64,000 bases of DNA from Mesorhizobium sp. Root554 (GTDB taxonomy: Bacteria; Pseudomonadota; Alphaproteobacteria; Rhizobiales; Rhizobiaceae). Below are positions 49,457-60,616 of this stretch, piece after piece. Position numbers and translations under genes: made by a program. The notes under the pieces are model-generated. The model saw nothing but the letters and a program-made list of their open reading frames with translations, ran no database searches and had not been told where the DNA came from. Positions within the stretch are counted from its first letter, which is position 1; every line of letters starts with the position of its first letter. The stretch lies in contig NZ_LMGA01000001.1 of NCBI RefSeq assembly GCF_001427025.1, positions 2,841,715 to 2,905,714 of the forward strand, written 5' to 3'.

Positions 49457-51475
49457 ATGAACCAGCCGCAACATAATCTGCTCGACAAGGAAGCCAGCCC
49501 GTATCTGCGACAGCACGCCGGCAATCCCGTTCATTGGCGGGGCTGGTCGGCAGCCTCCCTGGCGGAAGCGCAGGCGCTGGACCGGCCAATTCTTCTGTCG
49601 GTCGGCTACGCCGCTTGCCACTGGTGTCATGTCATGGCGCACGAAAGCTTCGAAAGCCAGGAAACCGCCGCCCTAATGAACCGTCTCTTCGTCAATATCA
49701 AGGTGGACAGGGAGGAGCGGCCCGATATCGACCAGATCTACATGGCTGCCTTGTCGGCTATGGGAGAGCAGGGCGGTTGGCCGCTTACCATGTTTCTGAC
49801 GCCGGAGGGCAAGCCATTCTGGGGCGGGACTTATTTTCCGCCAGAGCCCCGATATGGGCGCCCTTCCTTTGGGCAAGTCCTCGAGGCCATCGCCAAGAGC
49901 TGGAACGAGAAGAAGGACGATCTGACAAACAGCGCCCACGCCTTGTCCAGCCATGTCGAGGCTCAGCTCTCGAGCACCGCGAGCAAAATCGGACTCGATC
50001 CCGATCAGCTCCCGACGCTGGCAGGCAGGATCGGGCAAATGATGGATCCCGAACTGGGCGGCATGCGCGGCGCCCCGAAATTTCCCAACGCACCGTTCAT
50101 GCATAGCCTTTGGCTGTCGTGGATCGGGACAGGAAATGCCGGACATCGCGATCTCGTACTACTCAGTCTCGAACGTATGCTCGCTGGCGGCATTTACGAT
50201 CATGTTGGAGGCGGCCTTAGCCGATACTCGACGGACGAGCGCTGGCTGGTGCCTCATTTCGAGAAAATGCTCTATGACAACGCCCAGTTGCTCCGTCTGT
50301 GCAATTGGGCGCTGGGCGAAACGGCAAACGATTTGTTCCGGATACGAATCGAAGAAACCATCGCGTGGCTTCTGCGTGAAATGTCTTCATCGGGCGACGG
50401 TTTCACGGCCAGCTATGACGCCGACAGCCAAGGTGAGGAAGGGCTATTCTACACGTGGAAGAAAGAAGACATCGACGAAGCGCTCGGGACCGACTCCTCC
50501 TTGTTTTACAATTACTTCTCGCTGGAGAAGCCCCCCGGTTGGGAGGGCGATCCAATTCTGTTCCAGACCAGCGGGCAACAGAGTGCAAGCATCGTCGATG
50601 CTCAAAAAGCGGCCGGCCTGAAGGAAGGGCTACTTGCTGCCCGCGCGCGCCGTCCCATGCCCGGTCGGGATGACAAGGTCCTGACCGATTGGAACGGCCT
50701 GGCGATCGCCGCCCTTGCTGAATGCGGTCGTTCTCTGGGCCGGGCCCAATGGATAGAACGGGCAGGGAAAGCGTTTCTATCGATACTGGAGTCCTCGCAG
50801 GAAGGCAGGCTTCCCCATTCACAGCTTGACCGACAGGCGCTGTTTCCAGCGCTGTCGAGTGACTATGCCGCGATGACCAGTGCGGCGGTGGCCCTGTTCG
50901 AAGCGACGTCCGACCGACGATTCCTGAACCATGCCCGGCATTTCATGGAAATGCTCGACCGCTGGCATTCCGATACGGACAGGACAGGCTACTATCTGAC
51001 GGCTTACGACAGCGCCGATGTGCCGCTTCGCGTCCGCGGCGATGTTGACGAGGCGATCCCGTCCGCCACCGCCCAGATCATCGAGGCCTTGCAGAAGCTG
51101 GCGACGGCAACTGGCGATATAAAGCTGCAGGAGAAAGCCATTGTCGTAGCCGAACACGCCTTCGGCCGGGCTTCACGCCAGACCTATGGACAGGTCGGCA
51201 TCGTCAATGCCTGTGCGGTGGTCATCGAACCGATGAAACTCATCCTCGTCGATGATCCGGACAACCCGGCATTTGTTACGGTAGCGAATCGACACCCGGA
51301 CCCCAGGCGCGTCGATATCGTTCTGCCTTTGAGCGCAAATGGCGGCGGGGCAACGCTGCCAGACGGAACGCACCCCGCCACAGACAGGCCTGCGGCCTAT
51401 CTGTGCATCGGCCAGTTGTGTCATCCGCCGATATGGGATGCGACCGACCTGCAAGCCAGGCTCAGGAAGCGCTGA
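49457..51475 (+). CDS. Thioredoxin-domain (DUF255) protein, YyaL/SPATS20-like
   Basis: A 672-residue protein of the YyaL family: N-terminal thioredoxin-like DUF255 domain with the signature GYAACHWCHVMAHESFE (C54-x-x-C57) and then an (alpha/alpha)6-barrel-like domain with YDADSQGEEGLFYTW and HRLDGFLHF-like motifs. The family occurs in all domains of life without an assigned function in bacteria. It is the only plus-strand gene in the leftward parB-hemE block and converges with rho across 39 bp. Confidence 0.88.
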   Translation: MNQPQHNLLDKEASPYLRQHAGNPVHWRGWSAASLAEAQALDRPILLSVGYAACHWCHVMAHESFESQETAALMNRLFVNIKVDREERPDIDQIYMAALSAMGEQGGWPLTMFLTPEGKPFWGGTYFPPEPRYGRPSFGQVLEAIAKSWNEKKDDLTNSAHALSSHVEAQLSSTASKIGLDPDQLPTLAGRIGQMMDPELGGMRGAPKFPNAPFMHSLWLSWIGTGNAGHRDLVLLSLERMLAGGIYDHVGGGLSRYSTDERWLVPHFEKMLYDNAQLLRLCNWALGETANDLFRIRIEETIAWLLREMSSSGDGFTASYDADSQGEEGLFYTWKKEDIDEALGTDSSLFYNYFSLEKPPGWEGDPILFQTSGQQSASIVDAQKAAGLKEGLLAARARRPMPGRDDKVLTDWNGLAIAALAECGRSLGRAQWIERAGKAFLSILESSQEGRLPHSQLDRQALFPALSSDYAAMTSAAVALFEATSDRRFLNHARHFMEMLDRWHSDTDRTGYYLTAYDSADVPLRVRGDVDEAIPSATAQIIEALQKLATATGDIKLQEKAIVVAEHAFGRASRQTYGQVGIVNACAVVIEPMKLILVDDPDNPAFVTVANRHPDPRRVDIVLPLSANGGGATLPDGTHPATDRPAAYLCIGQLCHPPIWDATDLQARLRKR

Positions 51476-51514
51476 TGCCCGGCGCCTTGAGCCATGCGAT
51501 CGAAAATCAGGCCG

Positions 51515-52780
<1,266 letters not shown>

Positions 52781-52945
52781 GGATAGACTCTGAATGTGCG
52801 TCAGGGGAAAATTTTCGGCTGTATGCGAAAGTGCCGGGCGCGGCCGAAAGCAATGAAAAGCGGCGGCGCATGGCGGGAGGAAGACCCGTCTTTTATCGTC
52901 GCTCCAGCCAAAGAGCAAGCGGCCTTTTGGCGTTGGCGAAGGTGT

Positions 52946-53488
52946 TCAGAAAGGCTTCACGATCACCAGGATCACAATGGCGATCATCAGCAATGTGGGT
53001 ATTTCGTTGACGATACGCCAGTGTCTCGCCGGCTTTTCGTTGCGGTCTTCGGCAAACTTGCGCACGGCGCCGGAAAGATAGCCGTGGACGCCGGACATCA
53101 GGACGACCGCCGCGATCTTGGCATGCAGCCAGCCGCCCTGGAAACCGAAGCCTTTCCAGGCAAGCCAAAGGCCGAAAGTCCAGGTCACGATCATGGCTGG
53201 ATTGATGATGCCGCGCAGCAGCCGGCGCTCCATCACCTTGAAGGTCTCGGACTGGACAGAACCTGCCTCCGCCGCCGTATGGTAGACGAACAGGCGCGGC
53301 AGATAGAGCATGCCGGCCATCCAGGAAATGACGGCGATGACGTGGATCGCCTTGGCCCAGAGATAGAAACCGTCCGGCGCGAAAAGAAACAGCAACCCCG
53401 CCAACACGGCGAAAATAGCGATTGCCATTGCCGCCCGGCGCAGCGCCATCTTTCCACTGCCCGTTTCCGTCGCGCCCGGCGTGGTCAT
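52946..53488 (-). CDS. hemJ: Protoporphyrinogen IX oxidase HemJ
   Basis: A 180-residue membrane protein with four or five helices and the HemJ pattern [27 protein letters not shown] plus [14 protein letters not shown] and W-rich helix [10 protein letters not shown]. HemJ oxidises protoporphyrinogen IX to protoporphyrin IX in many alphaproteobacteria that lack HemG/HemY. The start at 53488 overlaps the hemE stop by four bases (ATGA); longer frames upstream are antisense-type noise in hemE. Functions with hemE in haem synthesis. Confidence 0.92.
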   Translation of the reverse strand: MTTPGATETGSGKMALRRAAMAIAIFAVLAGLLFLFAPDGFYLWAKAIHVIAVISWMAGMLYLPRLFVYHTAAEAGSVQSETFKVMERRLLRGIINPAMIVTWTFGLWLAWKGFGFQGGWLHAKIAAVVLMSGVHGYLSGAVRKFAEDRNEKPARHWRIVNEIPTLLMIAIVILVIVKPF

Positions 53489-54516
53489 CGCTTCGCCTTC
53501 CGCACCAGCCGCACCATCTCCTCGACATGCGGGATCGGCGTCTCCGGCGTGATGCCGTGGCCGAGATTGAAGATCAGCGGCCCACCGCCGAGTTTCCCGA
53601 GGATGGCATCGACGCCCTCGGCAAGCGCCGGGCCGCCGGCCACGAGCCGCAGCGGATCGAGATTGCCCTGCACGGCGCCGCCAGCCTGTAATTGCCGCGC
53701 CTGTTCCAACGGCACGGTCCAATCCAGTCCCAGACCATTCACCCCGGTCTCGCCGCGATACCCGGCATAGTTGGCGCCGGCGCCCTTCGGAAAACCGATG
53801 ATCGGAACATCGGGATAAACCTCGCGCACCCTGCTGACGATCTTCGCTACGGGCGCGACACAAAATGTCCGGAACGATGCCTCATCGAGAACCCCTGACC
53901 AGGAATCGAAAATCTGCAAGGCATCGGCTCCTGCCTCAACCTGGCGGATCAGATAAGCCGCCGATTGCTCCGCAAGGATGTCCAGCAGGCTCCGGAAAGC
54001 CGCAGGCTCCCGGTAAGCGAACAGCCGAGCCGGAGCCTGGTCCGGCGTTCCATGGCCGGCGATCATGTAGGTCGCGACCGTCCAGGGCGCCCCACAGAAG
54101 CCGATCAGCGTGGTTTCCTGTGGCAGGGAGGTGCGAAGACGACGGACCGTTTCATAGACCGGCTCCAGATTCACGTGAAACGTTTCCGTATTCAGCGCCC
54201 CGATTTCTGCCGCCGTGATCGGCGTCAGCATCGGCCCGCGGCCCTCCTCGAAGCGAAGGTCCCGGCCGAGCGCATGGGGCACGACGAGGATGTCTGAAAA
54301 CAGGATCGAGGCATCGAAGCCGAAGCGCTTGATCGGCTGCAAGGTCACTTCCACGGCGAAATCGGGATCGTAGCAAAGATCCAGGAAGGAGCCGGCGCGC
54401 TTCCGCGTCGCTCTGTATTCGGGAAGATAGCGTCCGGCCTGCCGCATCATCCAGAGCGGAGGCGGAAATACCGCCTCGCCTCGCAGTACCTTCAGGACGG
54501 TCCGGTTCTCACTCAT
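53485..54516 (-). CDS. hemE: Uroporphyrinogen decarboxylase
   Basis: A 343-residue enzyme that decarboxylates uroporphyrinogen III to coproporphyrinogen [20 protein letters not shown] with the active-site Arg residues, [18 protein letters not shown] with the catalytic Asp, [14 protein letters not shown] and the C-terminal [13 protein letters not shown]. Start at 54516 ([13 protein letters not shown]). It overlaps hemJ. A degenerate parS-like sequence lies inside it (54167-54182). The spacer upstream is the presumed chromosome origin. Confidence 0.96.
   Translation of the reverse strand: MSENRTVLKVLRGEAVFPPPLWMMRQAGRYLPEYRATRKRAGSFLDLCYDPDFAVEVTLQPIKRFGFDASILFSDILVVPHALGRDLRFEEGRGPMLTPITAAEIGALNTETFHVNLEPVYETVRRLRTSLPQETTLIGFCGAPWTVATYMIAGHGTPDQAPARLFAYREPAAFRSLLDILAEQSAAYLIRQVEAGADALQIFDSWSGVLDEASFRTFCVAPVAKIVSRVREVYPDVPIIGFPKGAGANYAGYRGETGVNGLGLDWTVPLEQARQLQAGGAVQGNLDPLRLVAGGPALAEGVDAILGKLGGGPLIFNLGHGITPETPIPHVEEMVRLVRKAKR
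54167..54182. promoter_or_regulatory. Degenerate parS-like site in hemE
   Basis: On the minus strand CGTTTCACGTGAATCT matches the parS consensus at 13 of 16 bases, with the central TTTCACGTGAA intact. It encodes part of ETFHVNLE in HemE. It could be a weak ParB site close to the probable origin. Confidence 0.45.
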
Positions 54517-54916
54517 GTCTTCGTCCTCAAGAGCCCTTCTAAAAAAATAAAGAAAAGAGAAAAGAAGGTATTCTGATTCTAAGAGTCTGTTTGTAGCGGG
54601 AATACCTACCTGTCCATTGCCACGGTCAAAAAGGCCATCTGCCACGGTGTCGCGGACAACAATCCGGATCGTTGAGAATATCGGGGACAATCCGGATTCC
54701 CCTTTTGGATTCAAAAGCCTGCGAGACTGCCATGCCGCGGTTGCCTGTGCGTCGAAAAAGCCCCTATATCTTCGTCCACGCTTTTGTCCCCAGCCCTCCG
54801 GCGGAGCTGACAGCACATCGAATTGTGGACAATCGCCCACCTGATACAGTCGCCTCCGACACGCCTATCCGCTGCCTCGACTTATTCACAGTAACCCACA
54901 AGGCCTCAAGGATATC
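54517..54916. other. Probable chromosomal replication origin (oriC)
   Basis: A 400-bp gene-free spacer between hemE and the PPSR-family gene, the same gene pair that flanks Cori in Caulobacter. It holds an A-rich tract (54539-54578, mostly A/G), a DnaA-box TTATTCACA (54882-54890) and a minus-strand TTGTCCACA (54824-54832). TAACCCACA follows at 54892-54900. There are repeated GGACAA/TTGTCC motifs and an 11-bp direct repeat ACAATCCGGAT (54659-54669 and 54687-54697). Most genes left of it run left and most to the right run right. parS sites are within 9 kb. The origin call is an inference from synteny and motifs. Confidence 0.75.
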
Positions 54917-55735
54917 GTGAACAAACCGCAAAGCTTCTTCCATTTGCACCTGATCTCTGATGCGACCGGCGAAACCCTGCTGGCGGCCGGCCGAGCGGCG
55001 GCGGCGCAGTACAAGGACGCCCGCGCCATCGAACATATCTATCCGCTGATCCGTAATGAGAAGCAGCTGATGAAGGTGTTCGACGACATCGAGGAGGAGC
55101 CTGGCATCGTGCTCTATACGATGGTCGATCAGAACCTCTCGCGCATGATTGATGAACGCTGCGGAGCGATGGGCCTGCCCTATGTCTCAGTGCTCGAGCC
55201 TGTGCTGACCGTCTTCCAGTCTTATCTCGGAACGCCGGCGGGTCGGCGGGTCGGCGCCCAGCATGTCCTCGACGCCGATTACTTCCGCCGCATCGACGCG
55301 CTCAATTTCACCATGGAGCATGACGATGGGCAGCTGTCCGATGATCTCGACGAAGCCGACATCGTGCTCATCGGCATTTCCCGAACGTCGAAGACGCCGA
55401 CCAGCATCTATCTCGCCAACCGCGGAATAAAGACGGCCAACATCCCGATCGTTCTTGGCGTACCGATGCCCGACAGTCTGGCCAAGGCGACGAGGCCGCT
55501 GATCGTCGGGCTGGTGGCGACGGCCGAGCGCATATCGCAGGTCAGGCAGAATCGCGTGCTCGGAAATGCCGGCTATGATGCCGCCAACTATACGGACCGT
55601 TCCAACATAAGCGAGGAACTGGTCTATGCGCGGCAGATCTGCAGCCGCCATGGCTGGCCGATGCTCGACGTGAGCCGCAGGTCGATCGAGGAAACGGCCG
55701 CGGCAATCGTTGCCCTGCGCGGCAAGACGCGTTAG
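54917..55735 (+). CDS. PPSR-family kinase/pyrophosphorylase (DUF299)
   Basis: A 272-residue pyruvate-phosphate-dikinase regulatory-protein family member: [14 protein letters not shown], the P-loop [18 protein letters not shown], and [25 protein letters not shown]. Such proteins phosphorylate and dephosphorylate a Thr on pyruvate phosphate dikinase (or PEP synthase). It is a homologue of the gene next to the Caulobacter origin. The start is GTG at 54917 after AAGGA; its start lies directly next to the DnaA-box-rich spacer. Confidence 0.92.
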   Translation: MNKPQSFFHLHLISDATGETLLAAGRAAAAQYKDARAIEHIYPLIRNEKQLMKVFDDIEEEPGIVLYTMVDQNLSRMIDERCGAMGLPYVSVLEPVLTVFQSYLGTPAGRRVGAQHVLDADYFRRIDALNFTMEHDDGQLSDDLDEADIVLIGISRTSKTPTSIYLANRGIKTANIPIVLGVPMPDSLAKATRPLIVGLVATAERISQVRQNRVLGNAGYDAANYTDRSNISEELVYARQICSRHGWPMLDVSRRSIEETAAAIVALRGKTR

Positions 55736-55762
55736 GTCCGCCGTTCAGAAGGAGTGGTTGCG

Positions 55763-56359
55763 ATGGAAAAGATCGTTCTTGCCTCCGGCAGTCAGTTCCG
55801 CAAGGCGATCCTGATGAACGCCGGTCTCGATATCGAAGTCGTTCCGGCGCAAATCGATGAGCGGGCAGCCGAAGCTCCCTTGCAGGAAAGCGGAGCTTCG
55901 CCCGAGGACGTGGCCCTGATCCTGGCCGAGGCGAAAGCCGTCGAAGTCAGCACACGTAAGCCCGGTGCATTGGTGCTTGGCTGCGACCAGACAATGTCTC
56001 TCGGTGACGAGGTTTTTCACAAGCCTGCCGACATGGAGGGAGCGCGGCGTCATCTCCTCAAACTCTCCGGCAAGACGCATCATTTGAACAGCGCCGCGGT
56101 TCTGGTGCGCGACGGCGAAGTCCTGTGGCGCCATGTCGGCACCGCCAGCCTGACCCTGCGCAAGCTCGATCCGGCGTTCATCGGCCGGCATCTGGCTCGG
56201 GTCGGGCCGAAGGCCCTGCTGAGCGTCGGCGCCTATCAGATCGAAGGCGAAGGCATCCAGCTTTTCGAGAAGATAGAGGGCGACTATTTCACCATTGTCG
56301 GCGTGCCTCTGCTCGCCACGCTTGCCGAACTTCGCCGGCTCGGGGCCATCGATGGCTGA
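55763..56359 (+). CDS. maf: Maf-family nucleotide pyrophosphatase
   Basis: A 198-residue Maf protein: [18 protein letters not shown] (typical LASxSxxR start), LGCDQTMSL (GADQ-like catalytic Asp region), and [19 protein letters not shown] with the closing conserved motif. Maf enzymes hydrolyse non-canonical or other nucleoside triphosphates. The ATG at 55763 follows AGGAG; a GTG at 55754 is alternative. It overlaps aroE by eight bases and is in the operon maf-aroE-coaE-dnaQ with PPSR upstream. Confidence 0.93.
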   Translation: MEKIVLASGSQFRKAILMNAGLDIEVVPAQIDERAAEAPLQESGASPEDVALILAEAKAVEVSTRKPGALVLGCDQTMSLGDEVFHKPADMEGARRHLLKLSGKTHHLNSAAVLVRDGEVLWRHVGTASLTLRKLDPAFIGRHLARVGPKALLSVGAYQIEGEGIQLFEKIEGDYFTIVGVPLLATLAELRRLGAIDG

Positions 56360-57194
56360 GACTGGCGGCAAGGCCTTTGTCGTTGGCCACCCGATCAAGC
56401 ATTCCCGCTCGCCGATGATCCACGGCTGTTGGCTGAAGCACTACGGCATTGCCGGCAGCTACGAGGCGATCGATGTGGCGCCGGAAGATTTTTCTGCCTT
56501 CGTCCAGTCGCTCGCGGCGAACGGGTTCAGGGGCGGCAATATCACCATTCCGCATAAGGAGACGGCTTTCAAAGCCGTCGCTCGGCGCGACGAATCGGCC
56601 GAGGCGATAGGGGCGGTCAACACGCTCTGGCTGGAAGACGGCAGGCTCTGCGGCGGCAACACCGACGCTTATGGGTTCGCCGCCAATCTCGATGCTTACA
56701 GTCCCGGCTGGGCACGGAACGGTCCGGCGGTGGTGCTCGGGGCAGGCGGCGCCGCGCGCGCCGTGATCCACGCACTCAAGCAACGCGGTGTCGGCGATAT
56801 TCGCATCGTCAACCGCACAGTGGCGCGAGCCGCGGAACTGCGCGACATATTCGGCATCGGCATATCGGCCCACTCGCCAGCTCAAACCGGCGAGCTGCTT
56901 GAGGATGCAGGGCTGCTGGTCAACACGACATCGCTCGGCATGGAAGGTAGCGCCGAGTTGCAGGTTGATACGACGCTGCTGCCGAGCCACGCCATCGTGA
57001 CCGACATCGTCTACGCGCCGCTGGAAACGCCTCTGCTGGCTGCTGCCCGCCAAAATGGCCTGAAGACGGTGGATGGCCTCGGCATGTTGCTGCATCAGGC
57101 GGTGCCGGGCTTCGAGCGCTGGTTTGGCCATCGGCCCGAAGTGACGGCGGAATTGCGGGCGCTGATCGTCGCCGATCTGGACCGTGTAAAATGA
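56352..57194 (+). CDS. aroE: Shikimate dehydrogenase
   Basis: A 280-residue NADP-dependent enzyme of the shikimate pathway: substrate-binding [26 protein letters not shown] with the catalytic Lys, [10 protein letters not shown], the Rossmann motif [16 protein letters not shown] and [10 protein letters not shown] for NADP. It reduces dehydroshikimate to shikimate. Normal length. The start overlaps the maf stop by eight bases and its own stop overlaps the coaE start (ATGA). Confidence 0.95.
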   Translation: MAETGGKAFVVGHPIKHSRSPMIHGCWLKHYGIAGSYEAIDVAPEDFSAFVQSLAANGFRGGNITIPHKETAFKAVARRDESAEAIGAVNTLWLEDGRLCGGNTDAYGFAANLDAYSPGWARNGPAVVLGAGGAARAVIHALKQRGVGDIRIVNRTVARAAELRDIFGIGISAHSPAQTGELLEDAGLLVNTTSLGMEGSAELQVDTTLLPSHAIVTDIVYAPLETPLLAAARQNGLKTVDGLGMLLHQAVPGFERWFGHRPEVTAELRALIVADLDRVK

Positions 57195-57781
57195 TCGTGC
57201 TCGGCCTGACCGGTTCCATCGGCATGGGAAAGTCCACCACGGCGAAGATGTTTGCCAAGGCAGGGGTGCCGGTTCACGATTCCGACGAGACGGTGCATCG
57301 GCTTTATGGGGGCAAGGCCGTGCCCCTGATCGAGGCGGCGTTTCCCGGTGTTGCTTCCAATGGCGCCATCGACCGAACGGAATTGTCGCACCGGGTTCTT
57401 GGCAATGCGGCAGCTCTGAAGCGGTTGGAAGAGATCATTCATCCACTGGTACGCGCTGACGCCGATGCGTTTGTCGCCGGCCACCGCAAGGCTGGCGCGC
57501 CTCTCATTGTATTGGATATTCCGCTTCTGTTCGAGACCGGCGGAGAAAGCCGCGTCGACAGGATCGCCGTGGTGTCGGCGCCGGCGGAGATCCAGAGGCG
57601 GCGTGTAATGGCGCGGCCGGGGATGACGGCGCAGAAGTTCGAAGCCATCCTGGCGCGGCAGGTTCAGGATGCGGACAAAAGGGCAAAGGCCGATTTCGTC
57701 ATCGACACCGGCCATGGACTGAGGGCAGCCCGCGCGCAGGTCGACAAAATCATCGCCAGCCTGACAGGGGAAAAGACCTGA
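57191..57781 (+). CDS. coaE: Dephospho-CoA kinase
   Basis: A 196-residue P-loop kinase: [18 protein letters not shown] at residues 4-21, [10 protein letters not shown], and [17 protein letters not shown]. It catalyses the last step of coenzyme A synthesis, phosphorylating the 3'-OH of dephospho-CoA. Starts within the aroE stop (ATGA) and lies 64 bp before dnaQ. Confidence 0.95.
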   Translation: MIVLGLTGSIGMGKSTTAKMFAKAGVPVHDSDETVHRLYGGKAVPLIEAAFPGVASNGAIDRTELSHRVLGNAAALKRLEEIIHPLVRADADAFVAGHRKAGAPLIVLDIPLLFETGGESRVDRIAVVSAPAEIQRRRVMARPGMTAQKFEAILARQVQDADKRAKADFVIDTGHGLRAARAQVDKIIASLTGEKT

Positions 57782-57845
57782 TCGCCCTCCGGCCGAACTT
57801 GCACCTGGTTGCCACAGCCGCCATCTTTGGCTCCGGAGCGATTCG

Positions 57846-58550
57846 ATGCGTGAGATAATCTTCGATACTGAAACCACCGGCCTTGATGCGCGCGAAGACC
57901 GTGTCATCGAGCTTGGTTGTATCGAACTGGTCAACCGCTTCCCGACGGGCCGCACGTTTCATCACTACATCAATCCGCAGGGGCGCTCGATCAATGTCGA
58001 AGCCCAGGCCGTGCACGGCATCAGCGCAGCGGATCTCGTCGGCAAGCCGAGCTTTGCCGATATTGCCGAGGAATTCCTTGTCTTCATCGATGGCGCCAAG
58101 CTGATCGCGCACAATGCCGGCTTCGACATGGCGTTCATCAATGCGGAGTTCGGGCGGCTTGGCCATCCGGCCGTCGGCCAGGAGCGTGTCATCGACACGC
58201 TGGCGTTGGCCCGCCGCCGGCATCCCATGGGTCCCAATTCGCTGGATGCGTTGTGCCGACGCTATGGCATCGACAACAGCCACCGCACAAAGCACGGTGC
58301 GCTTCTCGATTCCGAGCTCCTGGCCGAGGTCTATATCGAGCTGATCGGCGGCAAGCAGGCCGCGCTCGTTCTCGACGCGGTCGTCGTGACGAAACAGGGC
58401 AACGATGCGGCCGAAATGATCGACATCACCATCGGCATGCGGCCGGCGCCGCTGCCTCCGCGCCTGACCGATGCAGAACGGGCGGCGCATGCGGGGCTGG
58501 TGGCTGAGCTCGGTGACAAAGCCATCTGGCTGAAAGTGCCCGCCAATTGA
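57846..58550 (+). CDS. dnaQ: DNA polymerase III epsilon subunit (3'-5' exonuclease)
   Basis: A 234-residue DEDDh exonuclease: IFDTETTGLDAREDRVIELG (first acidic pair), LIAHNAGFDMAFIN (second Asp), and the final RTKHGALLDSELLAEVY with the His and Asp. It proofreads DNA polymerase III. The C-terminal tail would bind the alpha subunit. It ends at a bidirectional terminator and converges with secB. Confidence 0.95.
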   Translation: MREIIFDTETTGLDAREDRVIELGCIELVNRFPTGRTFHHYINPQGRSINVEAQAVHGISAADLVGKPSFADIAEEFLVFIDGAKLIAHNAGFDMAFINAEFGRLGHPAVGQERVIDTLALARRRHPMGPNSLDALCRRYGIDNSHRTKHGALLDSELLAEVYIELIGGKQAALVLDAVVVTKQGNDAAEMIDITIGMRPAPLPPRLTDAERAAHAGLVAELGDKAIWLKVPAN

Positions 58551-58553
58551 AAA

Positions 58554-58578
58554 ATCCGGCGCGAGGCCGGATCTTTCT
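58554..58578. terminator. Bidirectional terminator between dnaQ and secB
   Basis: ATCCGGC-GCGAG-GCCGGAT forms a perfect 7-bp GC-rich stem with a 5-base loop. It is followed by CTTTCT on the plus strand and, reading the minus strand, by TTTTTC. The stem lies in the 60-bp gap between the two convergent genes, so it can end both dnaQ and secB transcripts; the minus-strand T run is the better one. Confidence 0.8.
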
Positions 58579-58610
58579 GGACAATCACGATTGCCGAATG
58601 CTGACGCCGG

Positions 58611-59108
58611 TCAGCTGACCTTGACCTTGGAGGCGGCCTGGTCTTCGGCGATCTTCTGCTGGAACATTTGCGCGAAATCGATCGGGTCGAGCATCAGTGG
58701 CGGGAAGCCGCCATTGCGCGTCGCTTCCGCGATGATCTGGCGGGCGAACGGGAAAAGCAGCCGCGGGCATTCGATGAACAGGAGCGGCAGCATGTGCTCC
58801 TGCGGGAAGCCGCTGATGCTGAACACACCGCCATAGACCAGCTCGACGTTGAACAGCACTTCCTTGTCGTAGGCAGCCTTCGCGGTGAGCGTCAGATTGA
58901 CATCGAACTGCTTGTCGGAAAGCGGATTGGCGTTGACGTTGACGTTGATCGCAATGCCTGGCGCCTTCTCGCGGCCGCGCAGGGAATTCGGGGCTCCTGG
59001 GCTCTCGAAGGACAAATCCTTGACGTACTGGGTGAGTACGTTGAGCGTCGGCTGCGTGCCGTTGCCATTGGTGGCGGCGCCTGTCGGCGCTTCGTTGTTA
59101 TCGGCCAT
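58611..59108 (-). CDS. secB: Protein-export chaperone SecB
   Basis: A 165-residue Sec[48 protein letters not shown]-type core (split here), [20 protein letters not shown] and [17 protein letters not shown]. It keeps precursors unfolded and delivers them to SecA. The N-terminal 20 residues are a short Thr/Asn-rich tail. It converges with dnaQ and is upstream-neighboured by fxsA on the same strand, 112 bp away. Confidence 0.94.
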   Translation of the reverse strand: MADNNEAPTGAATNGNGTQPTLNVLTQYVKDLSFESPGAPNSLRGREKAPGIAINVNVNANPLSDKQFDVNLTLTAKAAYDKEVLFNVELVYGGVFSISGFPQEHMLPLLFIECPRLLFPFARQIIAEATRNGGFPPLMLDPIDFAQMFQQKIAEDQAASKVKVS

Positions 59109-59220
59109 GAGCCTGTTCCTCGTGAAGCTTGCGGGTGGAATGCAGCCGATCGGCTAAGGTCGGCGGAAGCGGGCGTTCGCTATCATGCCCGGCGCGGCAA
59201 GACAAGGTTTGAGGCCTTCC

Positions 59221-59718
59221 TCAGTCGTCGGCGGTTTTGTCGTCCTTCAGTCGGCGCCAGGGCGAACTGGGGTCAGGCCGGCGCGAATAATCGTCGCTGT
59301 CCAGATCGATGACCTTCTCCTTGCGGCGCTGCGAAAAGCCGCCGCCGCTGAAATTCGTCACGATGGAGACGCGGTTCTTCAGAAACCGCCAGGCGAAATC
59401 GCGGACGGGGGGAATGAACAGAAGGATGCCGAGAATATCGCTGATGAAGCCCGGTACGATGAGCAGCATCGCGGCGATCAGCACGATCAGGCCATGGGCA
59501 AGTTGCCTGCCCGGGTTGCGGCCGGCATCCATTTCGGCGCGTACGCGCGACATGACGCCAAATCCCTGTTGCCGCAGCAGGAAGGTGCCGACCAGCGCAG
59601 AAAGCAGCACCAGGCCTACCGTGGCAAGAACGCCGATCTCGCGTCCGACCACGACGAAGCCGGCGATCTCCAGGATCGGAAGGGCGAGAACGAGGAGGGG
59701 GAGGAACGAAATGCGCAA
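59221..59718 (-). CDS. fxsA: FxsA family membrane protein
   Basis: A 165-residue FxsA (cytoplasmic-membrane) protein: PLLVLALPILEIAGFVVVG, GLVLLSALVGTFLLRQQG, and LIVPGFISDILGILLFIPP, i.e. three or four membrane helices, with a charged C-terminal tail. FxsA relates to exclusion of phage T7 by F in E. coli; its general role is unknown. Same strand as secB and divergent from the Tim44-like gene across a 187-bp spacer. Confidence 0.9.
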   Translation of the reverse strand: MRISFLPLLVLALPILEIAGFVVVGREIGVLATVGLVLLSALVGTFLLRQQGFGVMSRVRAEMDAGRNPGRQLAHGLIVLIAAMLLIVPGFISDILGILLFIPPVRDFAWRFLKNRVSIVTNFSGGGFSQRRKEKVIDLDSDDYSRRPDPSSPWRRLKDDKTADD

Positions 59719-59905
59719 ACCGTGCCGAATCCGCTTCTTGGCCTGTTCCGTGGCCGGCGCTCATCGCCTGGCCGCTATCGGATGGGGCGGAATGCCTTAA
59801 ATAGGAACGCCCACCATCCATTTGAATGATTGCGCTGCACGTTCTATATGCTTTGATGATTGGGCGCTATGCGGAGCATGGCCGTAACCAGCCCGACAGG
59901 ATCGA

Positions 59906-60616
59906 TTGGCAAACCATATGGCATTCTTCGACTTCGGTACGATTTTCTTCCTGGTCGCGGCGGTTGTCATCTTCCTGCAACTGCGCAATGTGCTTGGCCG
60001 CCGCACCGGCAACGAACGGAAGCCTTTCGATCCCTATACGGCAAGCCGGACCAAGGAAGCTGCGCAAGGACCCGACAATGTGGTTTCACTGCCGCGCAAG
60101 CGTGCTGCCGGAGAGCCTCCGGTAGAGGTCTATGCTGGGATCGACGCATTCGCCAAGCCGGACGGCGATCTTAACAAGGGTCTGCGCGCGATCAAGGACG
60201 CCGATGCGTCTTTCGAGCCCAAGACCTTTGTCGATGGCGCGAAAATGGCCTACGAGATGATCGTCATGGCTTATGCCGATGGTGATCGCAAAACGCTCAA
60301 GAACCTGCTTTCGCGCGAAGTCTATGACGGCTTCGTCGCAGCGATCACCGAACGCGAGTCAAAATCCGAAAAAGTTCAATCGTCCTTCGTCGGTATCGAC
60401 AAGGCCGACATCGTTTCCGCCGAAATGAAGGGTGGCGAGGCGCATGTGACCTTGCGCATCGTCAGCGAACTCATCTCGGCCACCCGCGACAAGGCCGGCG
60501 CGGTCATCGACGGCGATCCGGAAACCGTCGCCGAGGTCAAGGACGTGTGGACCTTCTCTCGCGATACGCGCTCGCGCGACCCCAACTGGAAGCTGGTCGC
60601 GACCGAAGAAGAATGA
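59906..60616 (+). CDS. Tim44-like domain protein (TimA-like)
   Basis: A 236-residue protein with an N-terminal membrane anchor (FGTIFFLVAAVVIFLQL), a charged Pro-rich linker, and a C-terminal Tim44-like domain (FVDGAKMAYEMIVMAYADGD, LKNLLSREVYDGFVAAITE and WTFSRDTRSRDPNWKLVAT). Homologous to the domain of mitochondrial Tim44; bacterial members form inner-membrane interaction hubs. The TTG start at 59906 has AGGA at the right place; the ATG at 59918 does not. It overlaps mltA (ATGA). Confidence 0.88.
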   Translation: MANHMAFFDFGTIFFLVAAVVIFLQLRNVLGRRTGNERKPFDPYTASRTKEAAQGPDNVVSLPRKRAAGEPPVEVYAGIDAFAKPDGDLNKGLRAIKDADASFEPKTFVDGAKMAYEMIVMAYADGDRKTLKNLLSREVYDGFVAAITERESKSEKVQSSFVGIDKADIVSAEMKGGEAHVTLRIVSELISATRDKAGAVIDGDPETVAEVKDVWTFSRDTRSRDPNWKLVATEEE

